64,000 bases of DNA from Opisthorchis felineus (lineage: Eukaryota > Platyhelminthes > Trematoda > Opisthorchiida > Opisthorchiidae), in NCBI GenBank assembly GCA_004794785.1, contig SJOL01002335.1, forward strand, positions 653,382-717,381, in the 5' to 3' direction. A program made the translations under genes and the position numbers. Within the stretch, counting starts at the first letter, position 1. Every line of letters begins with the position of its first letter. Below the pieces are notes generated by a model. It saw only the letters and a list, made by a program, of their open reading frames with translations, did not search any database and was not told the DNA's origin. Below, piece after piece: positions 33,349 to 43,680 of this stretch.

Positions 33349-33696
33349 TCGTAATGCACTACTCATAAGGTTGCTGAAAATTCTTCGACAGCCCACGACC
33401 GGTTTCGCCCTTCTTAGGGCTCATCAGGTTGGCGCAATCCGTCAACCTTATGTTCTACTTGAAACCATATTGCACGAAATTAGCGAAGTGCACTCATTTG
33501 CAAACAAATTTGGTTTTGCGAGAGACTCGCCTGGAACTCAGCTGAATCTGTCGTTTGTGATGTTTCCACGCAACTGAATGTGCTGCACCAGGCCGCCTCA
33601 TGTTTCAGTTGCTACGATGTTCGAGATATCGCGATACATGTATATTCGTAATGCACTACTCATAAGGTTGCTGAAAATTCTTCAACAGCCCACGAC
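33349..33696 (-). repeat. Ribozyme repeat, first subfamily, one full unit plus part
   Basis: It begins at the boundary CGTAATGCACTACTC also used near 55.1 kb. One complete 297-bp-type unit is followed by the start of a second, which breaks off within its ribozyme after CACGACCAGG. The unit is very close to those of the 6 kb array. Confidence 0.85.
33391..33433 (-). ncRNA. Hammerhead ribozyme, intact core
   Basis: CUGAUGA lies opposite 33421-33427. Stem II GCCCU/AGGGC has five pairs around AAGA. GAAA and ACCGGUC are intact. Stem I GCCAAC/GUGGGC has one mismatch. Predicted cleavage is between 33397 and 33396. Confidence 0.85.
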
Positions 33697-33748
33697 CAGG
33701 TGAGCCTCTCGCAAAACCAAATTTGTTTGCAAATGAGTGTATTTCGTT
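33697..33748 (+). repeat. Inverted ribozyme-repeat piece in mosaic locus
   Basis: A 52-bp piece in plus orientation (AGGTGAGCCTCTCGC, then AAACCAAATTTGTTTGC) is inserted between two minus segments. It is the exact inverse of the region around 33487-33537. Confidence 0.75.
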
Positions 33749-33754
33749 ATTTAA

Positions 33755-34040
33755 ATCAGTTTGGCAGCTCACTACCGGTTTCACCATTCTTGGGGCCCAT
33801 GAGGTAGGGAGTGTCCCCAGTTTCTGTCAACCTTACGTTTTACTTGAACCCAAATTGGACAGATTTCGAAAAAAACTCACATTTGTGTACGTATTTGCCT
33901 TTGACAAGAGACTCTACTGAATCCAGCTGAATGTTTCAATTTATGATGATCCGCTTCAAGTGAATACCGTGCACCAGGCCACCACATGTTTCGGATGGTA
34001 CGATATTCGAGATATCGCGATACATCAATATTCAATTAAA
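33755..34040 (-). repeat. Ribozyme repeat, decayed unit
   Basis: The ribozyme at 33767-33808 has the CUGAUGA complement changed to CCATGAG. The rest of a unit follows to the GATATCGCGATACAT landmark (34012-34026). It is clearly older than the neighbouring unit. Confidence 0.75.
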
Positions 34041-34467
34041 ACCCGTACATCAGGAATGCGAGGTGAGCGTGATACCACTACTGTGGCACAGGACACTGAG
34101 TTATAGAGGATGAACTGGTTGAACATGTGAGCGATCTGACTTGTTTGCCTTGAACGGCGATCCGGCGACTGTCTTGATTATGTTGACTGGGTGACCCTTT
34201 GTTTGGATTTCCCAGCCAGGTATTGTCACGGCTGCTTAAAACCCGTTAAATGCTTACTGACTAGAGGTGGGTAACTGTGGGAGTTGTAGAATATGTATTT
34301 TCACCACTCTAAATCTTACAAATCTTACACAAATTGGAAGGTGTATGACCGAATCAACGTCACAGACCAAACTGAACCGAGGCATCCTTGGACAAAAATG
34401 AACCTTCATATTTCATAGTAATTCCTGTGCTGAAAACAAATTTTAGAAGATTTCTTGTGACAAGATG
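34041..34467. other. Intergenic, nothing recognised
   Basis: Spacer between the ribozyme mosaic and a SINE, without notable frames or repeats. Confidence 0.4.
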
Positions 34468-34640
34468 GCGAGATGGCAGAGTGGTTAGAGCGTGAATTTA
34501 CTGATTGGGAGGTCCGTGGTTCGAACCCTACCTCTGCCTCTCGACTTCCTCTATCTAGGCATGGGCAACCTGTCAGTACCACAGCCCTCGTGCTTCCTTC
34601 GGGTGGCATGGCAGTTAGGCGCCGAAAGGATGCAACAGTT
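34468..34640 (+). repeat. tRNA-derived SINE, family 1, best-preserved copy
   Basis: Box A TGGCAGAGTGG (34474-34484) and box B GGTTCGAACCC (34518-34528) are close to consensus and correctly spaced. The body has CTCTCGACTTCC, TCTAGGCATGGGCAACCTG, CACAGCCCTCG and GGCAGTTAGGCGCCGAAAGG. A stretch of GGCAGAG near the start can pair with CTCTGCC after box B. The tRNA-like head is a retroposon promoter rather than a functional tRNA gene. Confidence 0.8.
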
Positions 34641-35369
34641 GAACGACAGTTATGCGACCATAATTAACTTTGGTATAAGGTGTTAAAACGGAACACCACT
34701 ACATAGCATTCCAAATTGTCAAAAGATTTAAAGCTATAGAGCAGTACCTCCGGCAACTGAAGGACCCGACGCCACTAAGAGGTCAGGTGCTGTACACGGA
34801 ATTTTATACGAGGACTACAACTTTACTTACGTAGAATTAATCAAAACAAAGCTGTGATTTTGCGCAGCCGATCAGCAGCAGATTCATATTGGTAAAAGTC
34901 CTAACCATACATGCACTTCCAGAAAACCACGGAAAAATTTGTCTGAACTAATTAAACGACTGTGTGCATAATCTGTGACTGCTCACAAACAAAGCAACCG
35001 CACCAGTAAGAAACATGGTCAACACTGTCTGCTGTTTAGCTGGGAATCGCTCAGGTTACTGAGCATAAACTCGCCGTGACGACAACTTTATTCACGCGTG
35101 CCAAACTCAGTGGTACCAGTCAGCTCAATGCTTCGTACAAGTGATTTCCATTGTTGCGCCCTTAAAAACGTCATCCATGGAGCACGAAACGCCGGTCGGT
35201 TAGCAATCGGTTCGTGGTGTCATCCATTCCCCAATTTGGGTTTCACAAAGTGTCCACATTTTACGTCGTCAAGTGGACTGATTTCGGAAATGTTGTACTC
35301 AACTTTTATTTTACTTCGTCTTACAGCCAACTCACTCACACCACGCTCCTGAAATCATTTTTCAAGCTT

Positions 35370-35500
35370 AAGTTAGCTCAGTGGTTGGGCCACCAGCTCA
35401 CTGACCGGAATGTCCGTGATTCGAACCCAACCTTAGCGTCTTGAGTGCACCCGTCTAGGCTTGGGAAACCAGGCAGTAATTCAGCCCTCGAATCTCGAAC
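35370..35500 (+). repeat. tRNA-derived SINE, family 1
   Basis: Box A TAGCTCAGTGG (35374-35384) and box B GATTCGAACCC (35418-35428) are followed by GTCTTGAGTGCACCC, TCTAGGCTTGGGAAACCAGG and TCAGCCCTCGA. The 3' end is lost earlier than in the 34.5 kb copy. Confidence 0.75.
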
Positions 35501-36164
35501 TATATAGTGACCAGCTGGACATAGTTAACAACGAAAACGGATGACAAGATATTGTAGAATTTCGCAGATTTTTGCAGCTGACCATTCTGTTCCGGTGTTT
35601 AAAGTTTAGTCAGAAACCCCCACAAATAGTTACGGGATTTTGAGTCGTAAGTTTCGCTCTTCAGTCTAACAGGTCAACTAATCCAATTCCATTGCTCATT
35701 TGCGCGAAATGTTTCACTTTGCCCAGCAATTTCAAACTTATTTTCGGGTTGTCTTGGACCATATCAGTTGAGTCCTTATTTGGGTGGTTGCAAGGACAGT
35801 GGTGCGTTGGAGAAATTGAGGACCTTCTGCATGGCAGTAAAGTACGGACTAAAAATCTCCGACTCACTAACTCTCCCGTTAACAGATCCTTAACACGGCA
35901 AATCCTTTGATCCATCTTCCACATCTCAGTGTAATACAAGTTATCCTAGAAATCAGCGTCTGACGCGGGATCATATTTAGAAATTCACCGATTATTTTGA
36001 GATAGATGTCTGAACATCGTTTGGTGTTTTTCACCTCACTTCCGTACACCTTATCCACCAAGCCATCAGTTTTCACGAGTAAAGAGTGAGTTCCCCAAAT
36101 TCGCTGACAATACATGAACAATTAGCAAGCCAATCTACTAATTACAAATTGACAAGCATGAATA
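35501..36164. other. Intergenic, nothing recognised
   Basis: A minus frame of 92 codons (35661-35939) and its complement carry no recognisable motif. Confidence 0.35.
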
Positions 36165-36317
36165 TCTCGATTGTGCTATCCTTCCAGTGAGTGTGCTGCA
36201 TTAAGGCCCCTCATGTTTCGGTTGATACGATACTCGAGATGGCCCAGTATATTCTCTTGACATAACACACTACTCATAAAGTTGTTAAAAACTTTTCGAC
36301 AGCTCATCACCGGTTAG
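36165..36317 (-). repeat. Ribozyme repeat, decayed, truncated in ribozyme
   Basis: The blocks GTGTGCTGCATTAAGGCC, CTCATGTTTCGGTTG and ACTACTCATAAAGTTG are readable. The copy stops inside the ribozyme just after CACCGGTT. It precedes a plus copy. Confidence 0.65.
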
Positions 36318-36339
36318 TAGAGTTATATTAATAAAAATG

Positions 36340-36575
36340 TTTCGGCATCTTGATTATTGTCCCAGTTGAAACAGAAAACGGTCTTATATTCAGCTGAAGA
36401 ATATCAAAGAAGAGAGATCTAACTTGAACTCCCCCGTTACCATAAGATAAGTTGGAATTTAATCCAAGTTGAACAAAAGGCTAATAAAAAATCAAGGATC
36501 GCGTTGACCCGATGAGACACAAGAAGGGAGTAACCGCTAAAGAGTTCCCACAAACCTCACAAATAGTGTGCTAGT
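36340..36575 (+). repeat. Ribozyme repeat, decayed
   Basis: It runs from an AGTTGAAACAG-like start through the degraded ribozyme (36507-36537: CCGATGAGACACAAGAAGGGAG). CUGAUGA has lost only its first two bases, but GGGCGAAACC is now GGGAGTAACC. Confidence 0.6.
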
Positions 36576-37440
36576 TTAGAGAACAATATTCCGATGATTT
36601 TTCAATGTCAAATGTAGCCCTTGCTGCTGACATAGTGCGGGAAAATGGCCTTCTCGAAAGCTCCGTCACCTCCTGTTTGATGCTGTGAGAACACAAGCTC
36701 AAAGCTGCGAAAAAAACGCGACAGTTATGCAGAAATTCTCGAGCGGAAAGCTCACCGCCACCACACTTTGTTCCCTCTTCTCACATGTCCTAATTGTAAA
36801 CACGGAGTGCACGTTTGCACTAATTCTCCTGCCTATTTCTTTTTGCTGTTACATAGCTTAGCCACAGGAAGATGCACCGCCTCTTTTGGTTATCAAAATT
36901 AGCTGATCTCACCCATGCAACTTGACCACCAAGAAAGCCTTCTGTAAGCAATGGACAACTAACAAGACGGTGTTTACTCAGCCCGTAACACTCAAACGTC
37001 GACCTGTTTCATTAGACCGCGTGAATAAGTACTGTGTCGGCGAAAGCGCCTCCAGTACATGCTGGATGTACCCTGTTCACACCGGTTCTAGACAGATGCA
37101 TCAGCCATCATGCAAACACCGGCGCCATCTCAGTATCATACCAAGGGCTAAAGCCTATTTTTTGCACCAGTGGTACTCGGAACCAAGTCATTCAGCGATT
37201 GGTAGCCAGTCCCGTCAATCTTCAGCTTTGGTAAAGTTCATTGGCTTATTTTGTTCTTTATTATAGCCCACAAAATTGAGACATACTCAAACATCAAATT
37301 CATCTGTGTTTTTCTGGGAGTATAGAATACATTTTGAAGAATTAGCAGGTTTCCGAGAAGACTAGCACATTCCATGCACAATCAGGGATAAAAAATACAA
37401 AATCAGACTAACAAACAAGGGTTCCTCAGGTGACCTCATA

Positions 37441-37711
37441 AATGAACATGAGGCGGCCTGGTGCAGCACATTCAGTTGCATGGAAACATCATAAACGAAA
37501 GATTCAGCTGGGTTCCAGCTGAGTCTCTCGTAAAACCAAATTGATTTGCAAATGAGTGTATTTCTTGAAAACAGTCCCATTTGGGTTCAAGTAGAACATA
37601 AGGTTGACGAAAACTCGGGGAATGCGCCTGCCTCATGAGCCCCAAAAAGGGCGAAACCGGTCGTGGGCTGTCGAAGAATTTTCAGCAAGCTTATGAGTAG
37701 TGCATTCGTGC
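37441..37711 (+). repeat. Ribozyme repeat, single nearly full unit, one core mutation
   Basis: A well-preserved unit from AACATGAGGCGGCCTGG to ATGAGTAGTGCATTCG. Stem I, stem II, GAAA and ACCGGT are intact. CUGAUGA reads CTCATGA: invariant G5 at 37634 is now C. It lies alone, without an inverted partner. Confidence 0.85.
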
Positions 37712-38271
37712 CTCATCGTCGGACGACCCAGGTGGCAAATGTCACCTAAATTAACAAGTCAAAGATCCGTCTGCGACTGACTCAAGCGACATTACCAGTC
37801 TCAAAAACTTATTCCGCCCGTGGTTCTTTAGTTTGTTTGCATTCCAGATTGACAATCTACGATACGCTATGCACTGCTCTTTGTTCTTAGCGTCGACCGC
37901 CTTTACAACACCGTCTCCTCTTTAACGACCATCTTTTCTACCGAACATCCATACTACTTTGCCAAAAGAGAGAAATACCAATGTTGCCACCTTCAGTAAA
38001 AGTCCTTTATTAATGGCAATCCATAGATAATCAGGACGACCCCAGGGCATTTTACTGTAGTACGCCGCGTTTAGTTTCAATGCGCTTGGGTTAAAAATGC
38101 CCTGGTGTTATTGCGCAATAAGTAAAAGCCTGTGAAACCTCAGGGAAACTTTCAAAAAGTCGGTTAGTTTATCGAAAGTGTGTCGGAAAGTCATTTGAAC
38201 CGCTAGTTAGATCAGTCGTGTTACAGAAACACGTGAGCCTTGCACTGAATCTTTAACCGTCTCCAACCAGA
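37712..38271. other. Intergenic, nothing recognised
   Basis: Spacer up to the tetranucleotide satellite. Confidence 0.4.
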
Positions 38272-38286
38272 TTTATCTATCTATCA

Positions 38287-38359
<73 letters not shown>

Positions 38360-38412
38360 ACTATCTATCTATCTATCTATCTATCTACCTATCTATCTAT
38401 CTATCTACTATC
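38272..38412. repeat. (TATC)n microsatellite
   Basis: About 34 tetranucleotide units with a few interruptions (CAAT near 38285, TAAC near 38360, TACC near 38388). Confidence 0.95.
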
Positions 38413-40149
38413 TGGACACTAACAATGCGTAGAGTGTAGCTTGGCATGGCTGAGATTATTCGTGTGCAAGAGATTATCAGTGCCAGTTCCGAGACCCTCA
38501 ATTGTTATGCCCCACGACGTCCAACTCAACGTCAATGGTACAAAAGCTTTCCGCTCATGTTCTTCACCCGCATGGTTGTTTAGATCGTATCTAGTTTGGG
38601 ATATGCCTTAGGTGGTCAGGTATTACGCCCCCAAAGACTAGCCAGCAGACTAGCAATGAGCAGTCATATACGGGTGTTGTGCTGGTGTTGTGGTACTATG
38701 ACACTTCGGAGAAGCAGCACTGTGGACGAAAAACGTCGATACTACTGGAAAATGTCAGTAATGTTCATGTTTAGATTGGGCAGTAGCCTAGATTCATATG
38801 GAGAAGTCAGCTGACTATTAGCAGGCGATAAGGCATTGTTCAAGCATCCGGGAACCCAAGCCGAAGTGAAAATCCATGCTTAACACTGGCGTGACCTTTG
38901 TGATGCTGCTCAAAATCTTCAAGAAGCCTAGGTTGATTTTTAATTCTGGGAGATGTGCAATCACCTAAGGTTTGAAGAGCAGTTCAGCAAAGGCTGATGA
39001 GAGGTGGGTGAAATATTCGCGTGCGGTGTACAGCTAAAACGGTAGTGTGTTCCTTCTCTGTGACACCCACCTTCCGCATAAAAAAGGCAGTGATTGTGTC
39101 TCCATGGCGAACCAGCCCGAAATCTTCGAGTGGACAAGAAAGAGAAGACTAAATCGTGACAGCTAGATAAATTAATTTATTCTGTTCCGTGTACAGATAA
39201 CCCGCTTTCTAAAGATAAACCGTAAAACAACAGGCAGTAAACTCCAGAGGCACTGCAGTTTACCACAGAACCAACCGACGTTTTTATTCATCAACTCGCA
39301 AAATGTCAACAAAGGATTGTGCCTCATAAGCAAAACGGCTCTCTTAGACAGGCAAACAGTTTTGAGCTCATCTAACAGACATAACCCTTTGACTCATACC
39401 AGTCGGCCTTCTTCGAACTTTCGGAAGCTGAATTAAATGTTGCTCACAGCGCTTTTGTCATATTTCCCAACCCTCTGATTGAAGCCGCTTCAAAATTAAA
39501 CTCAAAGGAAGCTTGATTTCGTCCCATATCTTTCGAAACACGCTGTTAAGATTGCCAAACAATCACCCCCTTCAAGAAAAAAGTACGAAGGCTTTTGCTT
39601 GTCTACAAATCTTCAAAACGGACGCTATCCTCGCTTCTACACTTGAGCCTTGAATAATACTGTTTTTTGCAACTTCAAAATGGTCTACAAACCGTATCAT
39701 CTCTTCCTTTATTCTTAAAGCATTTTCGCGAGTCGTCAGATCCTGCCGATGGTTTGGTTTCATGGGCAAAGTAAAATTTAACCCTCCTGGTACAGAACAT
39801 CAACCTTGTTTGGTGGTAACTAAAATCGTGATAAGACGAAGTAATTCCAAGCGGTGATCGGTACTACTGTTTAATTTTGTCAAATGAAAATCGAAAAACG
39901 GCGTTTTGATTGAGAGGCAAGAACAAAAACCTCGACACTAGTGAAGTGAAGGCTGTTTAACTGCGACACTTGCAATGAAGGGCTGGATTACAGTGGTTTG
40001 GTAATCCCTGATAAACAGTCGTAGATAATTCACACTAACCATGAAACGCATCCGAAACCCACTGGGAGCCTGTTCTGTATGGATGGTGGCACACATTCAG
40101 CTGGAGGAACCAATAGCTGTGGCTGCCATCCTGGTAAGTAATGGCAGAA
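38413..40149. other. Intergenic, no confident feature
   Basis: A plus frame at 38596-38814 (72 codons) and several shorter ones are unrecognised. A CCTG|GTAAGT donor-like site lies at 40132, next to sequence resembling a scrap of the ribozyme repeat (ACACATTCAGCTGGAGGAAC). Confidence 0.35.
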
Positions 40150-40410
40150 GGTCGCCAAATACACGCATCTGCATACCATTTGGTCTTCACGGGAGAGTCA
40201 CCTAAATCTCAGCTGAATTTCGCGTTTTTGATATTCTTCCAGTATATATGCTGCACAAGGGCCGATGCATGTTGTGGGTGGTGCAATATTTGAGACATCC
40301 CAGTATGCTTTCTTGAAGCGATCTTATTCCTAAGCCTACTGACAACTCTCCTACAGTCCACTACCGGTTTCGCCCTTCTTGGGGCTCAGAAAGTAGGCGT
40401 ACTTCCCTTA
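40150..40410 (-). repeat. Ribozyme repeat, decayed unit
   Basis: Blocks from TTTGGTCTTCACGGGAGAG to the ribozyme at 40358-40399 are readable. The stem II strands and the GAAA complement are intact, but the CUGAUGA complement is lost (TCAGAAAG). It is followed directly by a plus copy. Confidence 0.75.
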
Positions 40411-40600
40411 TAGCATAAACGAGCAGTTCAGTTGAGTTCATTGTCAAAACCAAACAATTTGACGAATTTGATCCAATTTGGGCTCAAGTAGAACGTATGG
40501 CTGACGGAAACTCGGGGAGTGCGTCAACCTGGTGTGCACCAAAAAGGGCGTAACCGTTCGTGGGCTGTCCAAGAGTTTTCAGCAACCGCGTGAGTATTTT
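40411..40600 (+). repeat. Ribozyme repeat, decayed, inverted partner
   Basis: It begins at TAGCATAAACGAGCAG and runs through a dead ribozyme (CCTGGTGTGCACCAAAAAGGGCG at 40528-40550, GTAACC replacing GAAACC) to AGAGTTTTCAGCAACC. Confidence 0.7.
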
Positions 40601-41167
40601 TTTGCAGGACAAAGTAGCAGAGGGTGCTTCTTACGGGGCACAGTTAAAGGTCTATTCCAGAATTGGCACTGTTAGAGCGCAGTTTCACCATAGCAGCTTA
40701 TCTTTCGTGCCTGGTTATTACCGGTCAAAATGAAGGGACATAAATTCTCGATTTAAAAATTTTCGATGAAAATGTTCACCACGGGACCCCACCGAGTAAG
40801 CTTTTCTCATTAAGAGGGGAAAAGGCAATTTTCTACCTTTTGCATCACTCTGATATATTTCCAGCCCACTCCCAAGAACAAACACCTTGGGGGTCTCCTA
40901 TCTTCCAGGGTTTGTGAGTCCACATACGCCTGAGATTTGTGAATATGTCTTTTTGTCTGCCCGGCCACAGATTATTATCCTAAAAAGCGCTCTAGGACGC
41001 ACGAAATATAACCAAGTCCCGTAAAACTTTGCGGACGAAAATAGGCTCGTTTACACCTACAGTAAATTTCCCCTCTTCCGCTGTTATTGTACGCGCCACG
41101 TGAGCAAAGAAATCCTAATGGAATAATTCCAGTGCCAACATACATCTCAGACTGAGCAGAAACTCAC

Positions 41168-41869
41168 CGGTGGATGTCTAACCGGTTCCAAAAGTTTCAT
41201 CTGAGATAGCTCATCTTCGGATTTTTTGTCGTCTTTTAATCTCACTAAATCCATGTCGGATTGGATGGCATTTTCCTGGTATGGAATAATAGGTGTGGTG
41301 GGAATGGTTGAGGGTGGAGTACGGTACTGAGTATCCCGGCTGTTCCGGTCTCTTGTTGATATTTTACTAGGTGCTCGATTTCGCCTGAGCAACAGATCAT
41401 CAATGTTCAACAGGTGTGAACTATCATCCATTGATGTGCCCAAATTGTCCGGATACATTGAACAGGTGTAGCCCTGTAACTGGCCACCGGAGGACCGATC
41501 GTTGGCACCAGACGTTGAGGTCGGTCGAAATCCCAGCACTTGCCCACCTCCGCGTGGATGAGAAGGATACTTGTTTGGTCGCGGCATAGTGGATGGATGT
41601 AACTTGGGTGAATCCGACTGAGACGAGACGGGGGATAAACTGCTGTTGCCTGTCAAACGCTTACTATTCACTGAAGATCGAGCCACCATTCGGGGTCGAG
41701 CATGAGAAGACCGCAATTGCACAGCGTGTTGACAGGTTGACTGAGATAATGCTTGCTGATGATGAAGTTTGTTGGTCTGCTGGTTTTCGGATTTCACAAA
41801 TCCAGGTTGAGTGTGACATGACGAAGCAGTAGATAGAGCCGTGTGAGTTCTATTATACATTCGAGTCAA
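41168..41869 (-). CDS. Candidate 702-bp internal exon, Ser-rich disordered protein
   Basis: The segment is open throughout, starting after acceptor TTTGCTCCCATCAG (opposite 41870 and above) and ending at donor CCG|GTGAGT (41168/41167). Both ends are phase 0, and 702 bp gives 234 codons. The product is rich in Ser, Thr, Pro, Asn, Gln and Arg (HHQQALSQS, NSSLSPVSSQSDSPK, HPRGGGQ), typical of a disordered segment, with a short acidic/Leu motif SHLLNIDDLLLRRN and a Lys/Glu-rich end. It is the longest open frame in the window and has a real-exon look. No family is recognised and no partner exon is assigned with confidence. A terminal-exon candidate of the same strand lies 0.5 kb upstream and would belong to another gene or isoform. 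Confidence 0.5.
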
Positions 41870-42409
41870 CTGATGGGAGCAAAGCACTCAACTCTCGTCG
41901 TTTCTGACATGGGCAGTGAGTTGTAGGGTCAATAATTTGGATCGCACACATTGTTTGGTAAAATCCCATTGGTGGATTGTCCAAAGAAAATGACACCAAC
42001 AATGAGGAAGGAAGTACAATGCACAATGAGTTGCAGGTACACAGGCACGCAGGTGGGTAGATATTTTTGGGTGACCAATGACAAAGAAATAGTTATATAA
42101 CGGTCACATGGGAGTGTGCACGAACCCAACACTTGACGCGCCATTTGATCGCACCAATCAGATATCACCCAAGCCCCTCCCAGTGCGTGCGTGTTAGTTG
42201 TAAGAAACATGAACATACTAGCACGTCCACAAAGAACATACCCGTAAATATTGCCAAATATATGGTAATATATAAAGGCACAGCTGAGCATACCCACGCA
42301 AAAACACATATCTATGTAAACATATTCGAGTCATGGGTCGATTCGGCGGAATTGGGTGTCCGATTTGCCGTTTCTTTCCACAGAACTGACGGAAAAATAA
42401 ATAGATTTT

Positions 42410-42546
42410 CTAGAAATCTTGTGGAAAGTGGAGAACCGTTTCAGCTGCAGCACATAAGGGCGGAAAAAATTCATTTGAGCAAACAGAATTCTGGTCTTTT
42501 ACTATCCCACCACCAGATGAGTTACTTGCTGGTGTTTCATCTCTTT
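42410..42546 (-). CDS. Candidate terminal exon, unrecognised protein
   Basis: Acceptor CTACACTGTTAG (opposite 42558-42547) leads into an open frame that enters with the last two bases of a codon, encodes RDETPASNSSGGGIVKDQ and an aromatic/acidic end (AAAETVLHFPQDF), and stops at TAG (42412-42410). About 60 bp upstream a GTAAGT donor (opposite 42608-42603) could close a preceding exon, implying a 61-bp intron. The product is not recognised. Confidence 0.3.
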
Positions 42547-43282
42547 CTAACAGTGTAGCATGTTCCAGAAGAGTTTCCATATAAACGTAAAAACAAGTTC
42601 TACTTACCATACGTTTTCATCAGGTATGGCTGGATATCAATTCTTCGTATATTGTAGCACCACCGCAATTGAGAACTACTCACTAGGCAGGACACTCGCC
42701 AGCACTGCCTCTTGTTTCCTGACGCAACCAACGGGTAATTTTTCCTAAGCTGCCAAAAGTTTGACTGTGATTTATCGATCGGGCAGATGCTCTCTTACCG
42801 TACTGTCACACAGCATATTTCATTAATGCTGCTATTCATACAACGCACAATCGGATCCTCTGTCAAGGTGGCTTCTTGCTCAAAAAAGGGGTGCACAATT
42901 TCCCACTCTTTCTTTAACGACCGCTTTGAAGTTCTTTAGGAAGGAACAGCTTACAAACGCAAACTTATCCACGGGCATCAGACGCCAAAATTACTGTCCT
43001 TTCAAAGGCACCGGTATTCAGATCAGCGTTTAGTTACAAGTAAGCGTGAACTGATTAGAAACCCTTCGTCAGTGGTACGTCGCCCTCCTGGCATCATCAA
43101 ACAAGTCAACTGAAGATTAAAATGTGGCTTCTGCCGTGCCATTATCTGAAAACTACAAACTCAGTGTTACTTAGACTTGTCCGACCAAAATTATACTGAA
43201 ATTCTCACTCGTCATAGGAACGACGAAGGAAAACTAATAAATGGTTTTCGCATAAGTTTGATAACACTCGACAAATTCATTG

Positions 43283-43325
43283 CTGGACGACGTTTCGCTT
43301 TTGACAAAAAGGTTTCGTCAGGTCA
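43283..43325 (-). ncRNA. Penelope-type hammerhead candidate
   Basis: On the minus strand: GAC, then CUGACGA (complement of 43315-43321), a hairpin with CUUUU/AAAAG around UGUC, then CGAAAC (GAAA opposite 43293-43296), GUC and GUCC. Stem I would be GAC/GUC plus further weak pairs, and stem III the ACGU palindrome. Cleavage would fall between 43289 and 43288. CUGACGA in place of CUGAUGA and GAAACGUCGUCC-like 3' parts are known from Penelope-like elements. Stem II is offset from the ideal position, so activity is doubtful. Confidence 0.45.
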
Positions 43326-43382
43326 AATTACTAGATATTCCAACTGAGGACATACATACTTTACGGAACGAGTTGCTTAAAA

Positions 43383-43530
43383 AGTTTTTGAAAACACTTC
43401 GGCAGCGCCTTACCTGTTTTCCCTACCTCAGGCTCATCAGGTAGGCGTGGTACCCAAGTTCCCATCAACTTTATGTTCTACTGGTACACTGAGGTGTATG
43501 CAACTGATGAGATATGCTCATTTGCAGATT
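43383..43530 (-). repeat. Ribozyme repeat, decayed
   Basis: The CUGAUGA complement TCATCAG (43434-43440) and GTAGGC survive, but GAAA and stem II are lost (CTGTTTTCCCTACC). It is followed by a plus copy. Confidence 0.65.
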
Positions 43531-43544
43531 GCGCTGGTTTCGAG

Positions 43545-43680
43545 AAGATATGCTGCAATATGCCTATTATCATGTCAACTGTAGCATGAAGCGGCCTTTT
43601 GTGAGACGCGTTTGGTTAAAGAATATCGCAAATGAGAGATTCACTTGAGTCTTCCGTTGATATCTATATTGTTTCTCAAT
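43545..43680 (+). repeat. Ribozyme repeat, decayed, non-ribozyme half
   Basis: It carries the AAGATATGCTGCAATA, AGCATGAAGCGGCC, AATGAGAGATTCACTTGAG and TCTTCCGTTG blocks of the second subfamily. The ribozyme part is absent. Confidence 0.65.

Noticed and set aside
34468..34543. Functional tRNA gene
   Set aside because: Boxes A and B are good, but the region continues into a body shared by four other loci in the window, so it is the head of a SINE. No convincing full cloverleaf was drawn.
38272..38412. CRISPR array or centromeric satellite
   Set aside because: A simple tetranucleotide microsatellite without spacers or longer unit.
41929..42309. 126-codon hydrophobic minus-strand protein and the 141-codon plus-strand frame overlapping it
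   Set aside because: They are antisense to each other, lack splice context and have irregular composition. Chance open frames are likelier.
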